Shown piece by piece: positions 1 through 8,195 of a stretch of DNA of 56,536 nt. Position 1 is the first letter of the stretch. Each line of letters begins with the position of its first letter. Origin of the DNA: Flammeovirgaceae bacterium UBA2338 (GTDB lineage: Bacteria > Bacteroidota > Bacteroidia > Cytophagales > Cyclobacteriaceae); assembly GCA_002344795.1 (NCBI GenBank), contig DDUM01000083.1, positions 1 through 56,536 of the forward strand, written 5' to 3'. Under the pieces are notes generated by a model. It ran no database searches, was not told the DNA's origin, and worked only from the letters and a program-made list of their open reading frames with translations. A program made the translations under genes and the position numbers.

Positions 1-1
1 A

Positions 2-739
2 TCTGGCGCAACGACATTACCTTCTATCTTTTTCCTTTTTGTTTTTTGCTATTGTTCCAATGTTTCCAATAAAAATGAGATGCCAACCCTTGAAGGTGAA
101 TGGATATATACGACTGAAACAGCGAGAATCAACGGAGATGATGTTGGGGTAAAATTCAGTGACGGTAATCTTCTAATTATTAGAAATTCAGGCCTTTGGC
201 AAGAAGGTAAATACGCATTAAGTCAGGACACTATCTATATTGAAAAGTTCGGAGGAGTTAGAAGTAGATACCTAATCAATAGTTACCAATCAGACTCACT
301 GACATTTTCTCGAGGCAATCATCCTGTAAAGCTATATAGCCGGAGGCTTGAATATAATCCTGATCTGAAATTTGATAAAATAATACTTGAGACTGGGGGG
401 TGCGATGCCAATTGTCCTAAATTCTTTATGGTATTGAATAGCAATGGAGATATTAATTTTGAAGGGATTTATGATTCAAAATACATTGGGGCAACTAATT
501 TTAAAATGGATGCTTCTGCATTTCATGAAGTTGATAGCCTATTCAAATGGTCATATATAGACAATCTAGATTCGAGCAAAGACTATGGGTTCATTGATGG
601 ATGGTCTATAAATATCACATTTTACTATAATGGAAAGAGTATCAAAACAATCACGGGCACATATTCTGAAATGCCGTTTAGACTAAAGGGCATTTTAGCT
701 ATTCTAATTGAGGTGGCCCGAAAAAGGGAACTGATATAA
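2..739 (+). CDS. DUF6438-like lipoprotein, 5' end outside the window
   Basis: The reading frame is open from base 2, so the gene starts before the window. The residues ahead of the first ATG (base 80) form a hydrophobic stretch rich in Phe and Leu followed by Cys, Tyr, Cys, Ser, Asn, which looks like a lipoprotein signal and its Cys; starting at base 80 would remove it. The central part holds a Cys-Asp-Ala-Asn-Cys-Pro block followed by an Asn-Gly-Asp-Ile-Asn-Phe-Glu-Gly segment, the pattern typical of DUF6438 domains of Bacteroidota. The function of that domain is unknown. An IS110-family transposase lies downstream on the other strand. Family assignment is by motif resemblance and is fairly sure; the exported lipoprotein nature is inferred. 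Confidence 0.6.
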   Translation, partial: SGATTLPSIFFLFVFCYCSNVSNKNEMPTLEGEWIYTTETARINGDDVGVKFSDGNLLIIRNSGLWQEGKYALSQDTIYIEKFGGVRSRYLINSYQSDSLTFSRGNHPVKLYSRRLEYNPDLKFDKIILETGGCDANCPKFFMVLNSNGDINFEGIYDSKYIGATNFKMDASAFHEVDSLFKWSYIDNLDSSKDYGFIDGWSINITFYYNGKSIKTITGTYSEMPFRLKGILAILIEVARKRELI

Positions 740-877
740 ATAACTACCGCCAACATGATGTATACACGCAGGCGGGTGGTCGTCACCTGAGATTGTATTG
801 ATTTTTCGCTAATTTTTAAAGAATTTGATTAAATACCAAAGCTAATCGTAGTTCTGATTTCTGATAGGGTGGTTTTG

Positions 878-944
878 AAAACCCAGGCCACATACTATAA
901 GGGGAGAGAACAAGTCTCACATAATGTTAAGTGGTCCTGGGTTT
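878..944 (-). ncRNA. Candidate guide (bridge/seek) RNA hairpin of the IS110 element
   Basis: Downstream of the transposase stop, arms 879-891 and 931-944 pair over 13 base pairs with a single bulged base (core AAACCCAGG with CCTGGGTTT). The 39-base loop contains a further short GAGA/TCTC pairing. IS110/IS1111 relatives carry structured non-coding RNA in a flank of the transposase gene that pairs with donor and target DNA. The location and stem make this a reasonable candidate. It could instead be a simple terminator or subterminal inverted repeat of an IS1111-like element. No U-tract follows the stem on the minus strand, which argues against an ordinary intrinsic terminator. Confidence 0.35.
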
Positions 945-991
945 ATTCCTTACTCGCAATTCAATTGCTTGTAATCCTTTAAATGTAATTA

Positions 992-2056
992 TTATCTAAT
1001 TCCTAGTTCATAAGGTTTCTGGTTTTTTAACACATAATATATTCTTGACAGAAGTTTTCTGGCGATAATGATAATGGCTCTTTTTGGGGTAAGTCTTTTC
1101 TTAAGGTCTGCGTAACGTTGTTGCATAGCCGGATCTTTGATGATAGAAGTCCACGCGCATTCTACAAGCGCACTGCGCAAAGCCTTGTGCCTTCGATAAG
1201 TCATTCGCCCTCGCCAGTCGTGATCACCACTGGCGTGTACCATTGGCTTAAAGCCAATAAAGCTGTTCAGTTTTTTGAAGTTTTCAAATCGCTTGATGTC
1301 CTGTAATTCAGTTAAGATTTGTACAGTGGTAAGAGGTCCAATACCTGGTATGGTACGAAGGAGTTTGGCATCAACTTTATACCGTTCAACGCTTTGTAAT
1401 TTCCTTACCTCAATGGAGGTCTTAAGGAAATGCCGGTATAAGAAATGATACTGCTCTAGGAGTAAATTCAAAGTGATGCGTAATCTGGCGTTAGGTAGAT
1501 CAACCTCTTTAAGCCACTGAAGAAATGCCTTTGTCCAATAGCTGGTATCGAATTCAGCAGGTATGGATATGCCAGCGAAAATAAACTTGTCTTTAATTCG
1601 ATTCTTCACACGCACCAGGTCGCCCCACAATTTCTTCCGAAATCTAAATAGCTGCCTATCAGTTTCTGTCTGTTGGTCGGGCAAGTGGATTGCGCGAAGC
1701 AATCCGGATTTTAATAATCTGGCAATTTTCCTGCTATCCCTGGAATCTGTTTTGTTGGTTCTTTCTTCACTGGAAGTAGGGATGTCTGCCGGATTGATTA
1801 CAATGCATTCATAGCCATAAGATAATAATTCACGGCAGATCCAAAAACCAAATTTAGAAGCTTCGTATGCGCAGTATACCCTGGCATTGGGAAACCATTT
1901 ATCAAGGTAGGTTTTTAGCGCATCGGGTCTTGGCGGCTGGCTGAAGGTTCGATGGTGTACACCCTTTACAAGGATTGTGACAGTCCACTGTTTTTTGTGC
2001 ACATCAATGCCAATATGTAACAGTACCATATTGAAATCAGGTGTTATATTTTCCAT
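992..2056 (-). CDS. IS110-family transposase (DEDD recombinase)
   Basis: The product of 354 residues begins at the ATG read from 2056, just before the conserved N-terminal block Ile-Gly-Ile-Asp-Val-His-Lys-Lys. An in-frame extension up to 2188 is open but has no family resemblance, so the shorter start is preferred. The RuvC-like acidic residues are visible: Asp in IGIDVHKK, Glu in CAYEAS, and Asp in NKTDSRDSRK. The C-terminal Transposase_20 part has the helix-hairpin block TIPGIGPLTTVQ and the segment FIGFKPMVHASGDHD, whose Ser is the probable nucleophile of the family. The enzyme should move its element by a recombinase reaction guided by an element-encoded RNA, as established for IS110 relatives. 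The frame is intact, so the copy may be active. Confidence 0.92.
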   Translation of the reverse strand: MENITPDFNMVLLHIGIDVHKKQWTVTILVKGVHHRTFSQPPRPDALKTYLDKWFPNARVYCAYEASKFGFWICRELLSYGYECIVINPADIPTSSEERTNKTDSRDSRKIARLLKSGLLRAIHLPDQQTETDRQLFRFRKKLWGDLVRVKNRIKDKFIFAGISIPAEFDTSYWTKAFLQWLKEVDLPNARLRITLNLLLEQYHFLYRHFLKTSIEVRKLQSVERYKVDAKLLRTIPGIGPLTTVQILTELQDIKRFENFKKLNSFIGFKPMVHASGDHDWRGRMTYRRHKALRSALVECAWTSIIKDPAMQQRYADLKKRLTPKRAIIIIARKLLSRIYYVLKNQKPYELGIR

Positions 2057-2187
2057 AAGTTGTTTTACTAGCAAATTTAACTGGTGACAAACTATTGCAT
2101 GGAAGCTATGAGTCATGTGCATAAGTGAGTACCTGAAAGTGCTTACGAGCCTCACCTCGCTTTTGTGTGATAGGTTGAATAGTGACA

Positions 2188-2228
2188 ATACTTATATTTA
2201 TTACTTATCGAACTCATTTAATAAGTAT
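2188..2228. repeat. Inverted repeat upstream of catalase
   Basis: The arms ATACTTAT (2188-2195) and ATAAGTAT (2221-2228) are perfect 8-base inverted repeats 54 bases before the catalase start. They could be an operator for a peroxide regulator or belong to the end of the insertion sequence; nothing in the sequence decides between these. Confidence 0.3.
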
Positions 2229-2281
2229 AGAAAATATTGTAACTTCATTTTTTGGATAGATCATTTTAAAAACGAAGAGAA

Positions 2282-3796
2282 ATGAAAGAAAAAGAATCAA
2301 AACTCACTAGGCAGACCGGATCACCTGTTCCAGATAATCAGAATGTGCAAACCGCTGGGCCACGTGGCCCCATGTTGATGCAGGATGCCTGGTTTCTTGA
2401 AAAAATGGCAAACTTTGACCGTGAGGTAATTCCAGAAAGAAGAATGCACGCAAAGGGCTCAGGTGCTTTTGGAACTTTTACTGTAACGCATGACATTACG
2501 AAATACACTAAGGCACAAATCTTTAGTAAAGTCGGAAAAAAGACAGAAATGTTTAGCCGATTTTCTACCGTTGCTGGAGAAAGAGGAGCTGCGGATGCCG
2601 AAAGAGATATTAGAGGTTTTGCACTTAAGTTTTATACCGAAGAAGGAATCTGGGATCTGGTTGGAAATAATACTCCCGTATTTTTCTTTCGCGATCCGAT
2701 GAAGTTCCCTGACTTAAACCATGCTGTGAAGCGTGACCCAAAAACCAATTTAAGGAGTGCCAATAATAACTGGGATTTCTGGACATTGCTTCCTGAATCC
2801 TTGCATCAGGTTACCATAACAATGAGTGATCGTGGTATTCCAAAAGGATACAGAAATATGCATGGCTTTGGTAGTCATACTTATAGTTTTATCAACAAAG
2901 GAAATATCAGACATTGGGTGAAGTTTCATTTCGTAAGCCAACAGGGAATTAAAAACCTGTCTGATGAAGAGGCAATGAAAATAGTTGGGATGGACAGGGA
3001 GTCATCACAAAGAGACCTATTTGATGCAATTGAGAGAAAAGATTTTCCGAAATGGAAAATGTTTATTCAGGTAATGACCGAAGAACAAGCGAAAACCTAC
3101 CGTTTCCATCCTTTTGACTTGACCAAAGTCTGGTCAAAAAAAGATTTTCCACTTATTCCCGTTGGTGAATTTGAGTTGAACAGAAATCCTGAAAACTATT
3201 TTCAGGATGTAGAACAAGCCGCCTTCAACCCAACGAATATCGTTCCTGGAATCGGGTTCTCTCCTGATAAAATGCTACAAGGAAGATTATTTTCTTATGG
3301 AGATGCACAACGTTACAGGCTGGGCGTAAATCATTATCAAATTCCTGTAAATAAACCTACGTGTCCGTATCACGCGTATCATAGAGATGGAGCCATGCGT
3401 GTGGATGGAAACTATGGCGGTGCCAAGCATTATGAGCCAAATAGTTATGGTGAGTGGCAAGAACAGCCTGATGCACAGGAACCACCTTTGGAATTGGATG
3501 GTAGTGCTTATGCCCACAATTTCAGGGATGATGATGAAGATTACTTCACTCAACCGGGCGATTTGTTCCGCATTATTAAATCTGATGGCAAAGCAGATTT
3601 ACTATTTAAAAACACTGCTGCTCAAATAGGTGGTGCAGACAAATTTATTCAGGTTCGACATATCAGAAACTGTTTTAAAGCAGACCCGGAATATGGTGAA
3701 GGTGTGGCAAAAGCTCTTGGTTTAACCATGGACGAAGTAAACAAATTCGACATGACGCCTTATGATAAATGGGCACCAAGACCTACCAAAGGATAA
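2282..3796 (+). CDS. katA: Monofunctional heme catalase (small-subunit type)
   Basis: The 504-residue product disproportionates hydrogen peroxide to water and oxygen in the cytoplasm. The length fits the small-subunit clade without the C-terminal flavodoxin-like domain of large catalases. The catalytic residues are in place: His56 in RRMHAKGSG, Asn129 in LVGNNTPVFF, and the proximal heme ligand Tyr339 in RLFSYGDAQRYRLG. There is no signal peptide. The gene stands alone: an insertion sequence lies upstream, and a hairpin terminator separates it from the convergent peptidase gene. The insertion sequence close upstream could influence its expression, but no outward promoter is evident. Confidence 0.97.
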   Translation: MKEKESKLTRQTGSPVPDNQNVQTAGPRGPMLMQDAWFLEKMANFDREVIPERRMHAKGSGAFGTFTVTHDITKYTKAQIFSKVGKKTEMFSRFSTVAGERGAADAERDIRGFALKFYTEEGIWDLVGNNTPVFFFRDPMKFPDLNHAVKRDPKTNLRSANNNWDFWTLLPESLHQVTITMSDRGIPKGYRNMHGFGSHTYSFINKGNIRHWVKFHFVSQQGIKNLSDEEAMKIVGMDRESSQRDLFDAIERKDFPKWKMFIQVMTEEQAKTYRFHPFDLTKVWSKKDFPLIPVGEFELNRNPENYFQDVEQAAFNPTNIVPGIGFSPDKMLQGRLFSYGDAQRYRLGVNHYQIPVNKPTCPYHAYHRDGAMRVDGNYGGAKHYEPNSYGEWQEQPDAQEPPLELDGSAYAHNFRDDDEDYFTQPGDLFRIIKSDGKADLLFKNTAAQIGGADKFIQVRHIRNCFKADPEYGEGVAKALGLTMDEVNKFDMTPYDKWAPRPTKG

Positions 3797-3840
3797 GGTT
3801 TCTGAAACTTACTAAGTATTGGATATAAACCTATCCATTC

Positions 3841-3912
3841 AAAAAAATACGCTCTTGTAAGTCTTTTCATGCTGAGGTTCAGCTAAAAGGTTTACAAGAG
3901 CGTACTTTTTTA
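3841..3912. terminator. Bidirectional hairpin terminator between katA and the M14 peptidase
   Basis: The arms 3848-3860 and 3892-3904 form a perfect 13-base stem (TACGCTCTTGTAA paired with TTACAAGAGCGTA). It is flanked by seven A's on the left and a T-run on the right, so it can end transcription from either side. The loop continues the fold: 3863-3867 pairs with 3885-3889, and 3871-3875 with 3879-3883, giving an unusually long interrupted hairpin. Confidence 0.85.
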
Positions 3913-4009
3913 CTTATTGAACTGAAAACAAAAAACCTCTTTCCTTCAATATAAAAGAACTGCGTAACCGGCCAGCCCAATACAGAAAGGGGATAAATTG
4001 TAGCGTCAA

Positions 4010-5632
4010 TTATTTTATTTCAACGTATTTAAAGACCGGATACTTTACTGGCACTTTGTTAACTCCGTTCTTTTCAAAGTAGTCATCAAAGAAATTCCAT
4101 GTAACGAGCCCATCATCAGATTGTGGTTCGAGCATATAAAAGATCAGGTTTGCCAATGGCTGGGCAAGGTCTACAAGATAATCTCCTTTCTTTGCACGAA
4201 AGGTTTCTGTAACGAAGTCACCTTCTACAGTGGCCATTTTATGTTTTTCAAATTCGCGATCTGCAAGGGTGTACGCTTTTACCAAAAATGTTTCACCAGT
4301 TGCCCGAACAGGTTTGGTTAATTTCGTTACCGTAGCACCTTGCTTCTCTAAATGCTTCGCAATGAATTCAAATTCAGCTGGTATGATATAGCCTTTTGGT
4401 AATGTGCTTTCAACAGTAGCTTCAAATGCACTATAGTTTACCACATTATCAAGCTCAATAATATTAGGTGCTCTCAAATAAGAAGTTTTCCCATCGTTGT
4501 CTTTCACTGTATAGTAATCATAGGTGCGATATTTCTCAATTGGTTTTTCCAATGGCGACATTTTAAAGCGAACACCCTTCTTCACTTTTCCTCCTTGTTC
4601 TTTCACCAAAGCAATTGCACTTGCTTCTGCTTTTGCATTGACAGCCATCATTTCTTTTCCATGCTTATTAGTGAACTCCAATATTTCTGTAGCAAATGCA
4701 TGAGTTGAATTGATGCGTTGATACAATCGCTCATGTGCAAACGCCTCACTTAAAACCGCCATACGATTGCGTAAGCCAAATTGATTGACTAAATACCGTG
4801 GGTGATGATTGTAAGTCGCAATTGACTTAGCCGGCCAACCCTGATTGGTAAAATAATACCCGTAAGGCCCTAGATATATTTTATTTTTTTCTAACACCTT
4901 GTTCGTAACTTCGGGTAGCAACTTGTCCCAAGTAAAATCATAGGGAGTTTTTTCTCCGGCATAATGATAACTTGGCGCCCAGGTCAATGAATATCCATGC
5001 CATGTTCCATTGGTGGTGTGTAAGTCGACAAACAAAGTTGGGTCCCAGGGCACAATAATATTTTGAATGAGCCCGTTGGTTTCCATAGCTTCCATTTTAA
5101 TTCCATCACGATTCAAATCTAAACCCTGACTATTTTGACGGAGACCTGTTTCAATAGGGCTTCCTTCTTGTGATGGCCTGTTGTCTGTTCCAAATTTATC
5201 GTTTGAATCGGTATTGTAAATAGGGGCAAACAAAATGATTTGATTATGTAATAGATGTGCTTTCTCTCCGTGAAGAATCTCGCGCAACAAAATTTGTATC
5301 GTTTCCTTTCCTTCTACCTCACCGGAGTGAATATTCCCCTGAATATAAATGATAGGTTTGCCACTTGCTTTTGCTTCAGCTGGAGTTGAGACTTTTGGAT
5401 TGGCCAAAATCAACACTGGAATTTCTTTTCCCTCCAGACTTTTGCCCATAGAAATTTGTGTGATATTATCAGAACCTTTTTTGACATCGGATATAAAATT
5501 CATCACCTCAGTATACGTAGATGTTTCCTGATAAGAAGTCCGCTCTGGCTTGGTCATCAACTCGATGGGCCACTGCTGTGCAAAAGAATGTGCCCATAGA
5601 AAAGTGAAAAGTATGAAGGAAAGATATTTCAT
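4010..5632 (-). CDS. Secreted M14-family zinc carboxypeptidase
   Basis: This 540-residue protein begins with a clear signal peptide (cleavage expected after Ala-His-Ser-Phe-Ala) and should act in the periplasm or outside the cell. The M14 zinc site is visible: His102 and Glu105 in NIHSGEVEGKE, and His205 in FVDLHTTNG. The substrate-binding Asn174-Arg175 lies in LDLNRDG. The C-terminal 200 residues form a second domain typical of long Bacteroidota M14 proteins. It is expected to remove C-terminal residues from peptides; substrate preference cannot be read. It is transcribed alone, convergent with catalase. Confidence 0.88.
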   Translation of the reverse strand: MKYLSFILFTFLWAHSFAQQWPIELMTKPERTSYQETSTYTEVMNFISDVKKGSDNITQISMGKSLEGKEIPVLILANPKVSTPAEAKASGKPIIYIQGNIHSGEVEGKETIQILLREILHGEKAHLLHNQIILFAPIYNTDSNDKFGTDNRPSQEGSPIETGLRQNSQGLDLNRDGIKMEAMETNGLIQNIIVPWDPTLFVDLHTTNGTWHGYSLTWAPSYHYAGEKTPYDFTWDKLLPEVTNKVLEKNKIYLGPYGYYFTNQGWPAKSIATYNHHPRYLVNQFGLRNRMAVLSEAFAHERLYQRINSTHAFATEILEFTNKHGKEMMAVNAKAEASAIALVKEQGGKVKKGVRFKMSPLEKPIEKYRTYDYYTVKDNDGKTSYLRAPNIIELDNVVNYSAFEATVESTLPKGYIIPAEFEFIAKHLEKQGATVTKLTKPVRATGETFLVKAYTLADREFEKHKMATVEGDFVTETFRAKKGDYLVDLAQPLANLIFYMLEPQSDDGLVTWNFFDDYFEKNGVNKVPVKYPVFKYVEIK

Positions 5633-6098
5633 TGATTAATAGATTAAAATATATACTTGTTTCTAAAATGATGTAATAAACGAATGGCTGCCATTAAAAT
5701 ATTGACATTTTTCATTCTATGCCTTAAGGGCAATAAGTTGAAACAAAAATTGTAGAATAAAAACAAAAATTCCAGCAAGAGTAACACTAATTGACCTAAG
5801 GAGGTAATTTGATAATCTATATCCTTTTAGGGTTGGTGTGATCCCTGGATTTATCAATTATGCTGTGTTAGGTATTGGGTTTAACCGCCATCCATGAAGA
5901 AAAATTGACTGTTAGGTTAGGCCAGGGCATGGTTATAATTCGAGATATGCTTTATTTTTTACTTTTCTTGTATCCAAATGGAAGGAATTTGGAGTTTTTT
6001 GGGTTACACATAATGGAGATTACCTTCAAAGGCCCGTTCTTATAAGTATCCTCTTATTGGTACGGCTTAAAATTTTAAGGATTAATAGAAATATAATT
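5633..6098. other. Intergenic region between divergent genes, no supported gene
   Basis: This 466-base stretch separates the M14 peptidase from the flavin reductase and must hold both promoters, but no clear TTG-N19-TAnnTTTG pair was found. A short in-frame stretch around 5829-5897 reads as a hydrophobic peptide ending in a stop and lacks a start codon; it may be a gene relic but is too short to support. A small GCC-TTAA-GGGC hairpin lies near 5727. Confidence 0.4.
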
Positions 6099-6770
6099 AT
6101 GGAACAGCATTTAGTAAAGGTTAAATCAGTAGAGAAAACTACACACGATGTACTTAAAATAGTAACGGAGAAACCAAAACAATACAATTTCGAGCCTGGG
6201 CAAGCCACTGAAGTAGCCATCAACAAAGAGGGCTGGAAAAAGGAGTTAAGGCCATTCACTTTTACCTGTCTTCCGAGCGATGGATACCTTGAATTTACTA
6301 TCAAAACTTATTCTTCTCACAAAGGAATGACCAATGAGCTGCTGAGCCTGAAGCCAAATGACGAATTGATTATTGGAGATTCATGGGGGACCATAGGCTA
6401 TAAAGGAGAAGGAACTTTTATCGCGGGAGGTGCTGGGGTTACTCCATTTATTTCTATTTTAAGATCTCTCTATTCCAAAAATGAGATTGGAAACAACAAA
6501 CTTATTTTTGCCAACAAAGCAAAGACCGATATCATTAACGAAGTAGAGTTCAAAAAAATATTAGGTGTTAATTTCATTAACATTCTATCTGATGAAAAAA
6601 CCAAAGAATACGCACATGGGTTGATTACCGAAGATTTCCTGAAACAATGCGGTATTGATTTGAAGAAGCATTTTTATGTGTGTGGCCCTCCCCCAATGAT
6701 GGATGCCATCGAGCAACAACTCCTGAATCTGAGTGTTGACAAACAATTAATAGTTAAAGAAGAGTTTTAG
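6099..6770 (+). CDS. FAD/NAD(P)-binding oxidoreductase (ferredoxin reductase-like)
   Basis: The 223-residue protein has the two-domain ferredoxin-NADP reductase fold. The FAD-binding barrel carries LRPFTFTC near residue 50. The nucleotide-binding domain has GGAGVTPFISILRSL near residue 110 and ends with the CGPPPMMDAIEQQL motif. It carries no globin or iron-sulfur domain, so it resembles a free-standing version of the reductase module of flavohemoglobins and flavodoxin reductases. The ATG at 6099 is chosen because the family begins a few residues before the first beta strand; 14 extra residues from 6057 are open but unlike the family. It heads the rightward nitrosative-stress block 180 bases before the first DUF2249 gene, so a role as electron donor there is inferred. 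It could also be a general flavin reductase. Confidence 0.8.
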   Translation: MEQHLVKVKSVEKTTHDVLKIVTEKPKQYNFEPGQATEVAINKEGWKKELRPFTFTCLPSDGYLEFTIKTYSSHKGMTNELLSLKPNDELIIGDSWGTIGYKGEGTFIAGGAGVTPFISILRSLYSKNEIGNNKLIFANKAKTDIINEVEFKKILGVNFINILSDEKTKEYAHGLITEDFLKQCGIDLKKHFYVCGPPPMMDAIEQQLLNLSVDKQLIVKEEF

Positions 6771-6861
6771 ACATGGCTTTACAGTTTTTTTTGCTTAGAA
6801 AAGGCGGTAAAGTCCAAACATTGTAAATGCAATTATTACAGATAATCCGATATGGTTTACT

Positions 6862-6885
6862 GTACTTTATAAAGAATAAAAGTAC
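6862..6885. promoter_or_regulatory. Candidate operator upstream of the DUF2249/RIC operon
   Basis: GTACTTTAT (6862-6870) and ATAAAAGTAC (6876-6885) form a near-perfect inverted repeat with a 5-base spacer, 66 bases before the first gene of the operon. Size and position suit a dimeric regulator. The Rrf2-type regulator encoded in the same operon is the obvious candidate, but this link is inference. Confidence 0.4.
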
Positions 6886-6950
6886 TTAATTACTTTTAAT
6901 AGTAAAAATTGTTTATTTCTTTTACGGCCTAATCATTAAACTTTAAAACA

Positions 6951-7187
6951 ATGGAAGAATTAAATGAAAACATCCTTGATGTAACTGTAATTGAACCCAG
7001 ACAAAAGCACCCCACCGTTTTTGCCCGCTTTGATGAGCTGAAATCCGGAGAGAGTTTAACCTTGCACAATGACCACGATCCGAAGCCTTTGTATTATCAA
7101 TTGATGGGTGAAAGAGGTGATATTTTTACCTGGGAATATTTGGAGCAAGGCCCTGATTGGTGGAAAGTAAAGATCACAAAAAATTAA
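6951..7187 (+). CDS. DUF2249 domain protein (stand-alone)
   Basis: The 78-residue protein is a single DUF2249 domain, recognisable by LHNDHDPKPLYYQL, the following GERGDIFTWEYLEQGPDWW segment and the Asp/Glu-rich start. The fold is TusA-like. DUF2249 proteins are repeatedly found beside RIC repair proteins, nitric oxide regulators and terminal oxidases, but their biochemical role is unsettled. This copy is about three quarters identical to the N-terminal domain of the next gene, so the pair arose by tandem duplication. It is the first gene of a tight rightward operon. Confidence 0.88.
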   Translation: MEELNENILDVTVIEPRQKHPTVFARFDELKSGESLTLHNDHDPKPLYYQLMGERGDIFTWEYLEQGPDWWKVKITKN

Positions 7188-7217
7188 ATACCCAATAACC
7201 AATTAAATTATTATAGA

Positions 7218-8168
7218 ATGGAAACAACACCTGAAAACATCCTGGATGTAACCCAGTTGGAGCCTAAGCAGAAGCATCCAACCATCTTTGTGCGCTATGA
7301 CGAGTTGAAAGAAGGAGAGAGTCTGACCATACACAACGACCACGATCCCAAGCCACTGTATTACCAACTATTGGGAGAAAGGGGTAATGTTTTCAAGTGG
7401 GAATACTTAGAAGAAGGACCCGAATGGTGGAAAGTAAGAATCCAGAAGCGCATTTTAGGAGAAAATGACGAAACGCTCGGGCAACTGGCTGCCAAAGATT
7501 TGCGCAAAGTAGCAGTTTTTAAAAAGTATGGCTTAGACTTTTCTTGTGGTGGTGAAAAAACAGTAAAAGAAGCGTGTGCTGAAAAGGGCTTGGATGTGAC
7601 CAAAGTAGAGCAGGAGTTACAACAAACTGACAAATCACCAGCATCACGTCCTATCCCATATGATGAGTGGAGTTTGGATTTTCTTTCGGATTATATTGTG
7701 AATACACATCATAATTACATCAGAAAAAATTTACCGGATATTACTGCTTATGCCAATAAAGTAATGGAAGTTCATGGTGTTCGTCATCCTGAATTGATTG
7801 AAATAAATAATCTGGTAAAACAGATGGGTTCCGAATTAAGTACTCATATGGAGAAGGAAGAAAAAGGATTGTTTCCTATTATTAAGGTATTGGTAAATGG
7901 AAATCAGGATACATCTTCCCAAAAAATTCCTGGTTTGAAAGATTTTCAGCACTTTATAGATATACATGAGGCAGAACATGAGTCAGTTGGCAAAGAATTA
8001 AATAAAATTAGAAGCCTATCTGATAACTATGCCTTACCTGAAGATGCCTGTGCCAGTTACACGCTGTTGTATCGTATGTTAGATGAATTTGAAGACGATC
8101 TTCATTTACACATCCATCTGGAAAACAACATCCTCTTTCCAAAGGCAATAAAATTAGTTAGCAATTAA
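7218..8168 (+). CDS. DUF2249-RIC fusion, di-iron iron-sulfur cluster repair protein
   Basis: The 316-residue protein has three parts. Residues 1-75 are a DUF2249 domain nearly repeating the preceding gene. Residues 76-135 are the ScdA/RIC N-terminal domain, with the KYGLDFSCGG motif that carries its Cys. The remainder is a hemerythrin-like HHE domain with the His and Glu ligands in NTHHNYIRK, THMEKEEKGLF, IHEAEHESVG and LHIHLENNILFP. RIC proteins (YtfE, ScdA, DnrN) repair iron-sulfur centres damaged by NO or peroxide. Fusion to DUF2249 is not the textbook architecture and suggests that the DUF2249 domain acts directly with the repair protein. It is cytoplasmic with no signal peptide. Confidence 0.92.
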   Translation: METTPENILDVTQLEPKQKHPTIFVRYDELKEGESLTIHNDHDPKPLYYQLLGERGNVFKWEYLEEGPEWWKVRIQKRILGENDETLGQLAAKDLRKVAVFKKYGLDFSCGGEKTVKEACAEKGLDVTKVEQELQQTDKSPASRPIPYDEWSLDFLSDYIVNTHHNYIRKNLPDITAYANKVMEVHGVRHPELIEINNLVKQMGSELSTHMEKEEKGLFPIIKVLVNGNQDTSSQKIPGLKDFQHFIDIHEAEHESVGKELNKIRSLSDNYALPEDACASYTLLYRMLDEFEDDLHLHIHLENNILFPKAIKLVSN

Positions 8169-8195
8169 TGACCATATAGAATCAAATTTGTAGCT

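Larger units (their letters stand above)
860..2190 (-). mobile_element. IS110-family insertion sequence (ends not resolved)
   Basis: The element is defined by the DEDD transposase gene at 992-2056 and by non-coding flanks on both sides. The flank after the transposase stop (about 860-991) holds a long stem at 879-891/931-944, and the flank before its start (2057-2190) also contains short inverted repeats. IS110 elements lack terminal inverted repeats and make no target duplication, so the boundaries cannot be read from one copy; the coordinates given are a minimum plausible span. No second copy occurs in the window. It sits between a lipoprotein gene and catalase. Confidence 0.55.

Noticed and set aside
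746..776. CCGCC and GGCGG inverted repeat after the first gene, resembling an integron attC or a terminator
   Set aside because: Only five pairs with a long spacer, no T-run and no integrase-type core site or cassette array around it.
2057..2188. N-terminal extension of the transposase frame
   Set aside because: IS110 proteins begin shortly before the IGIDVHKK block; the extension has no family resemblance and fits the non-coding flank.
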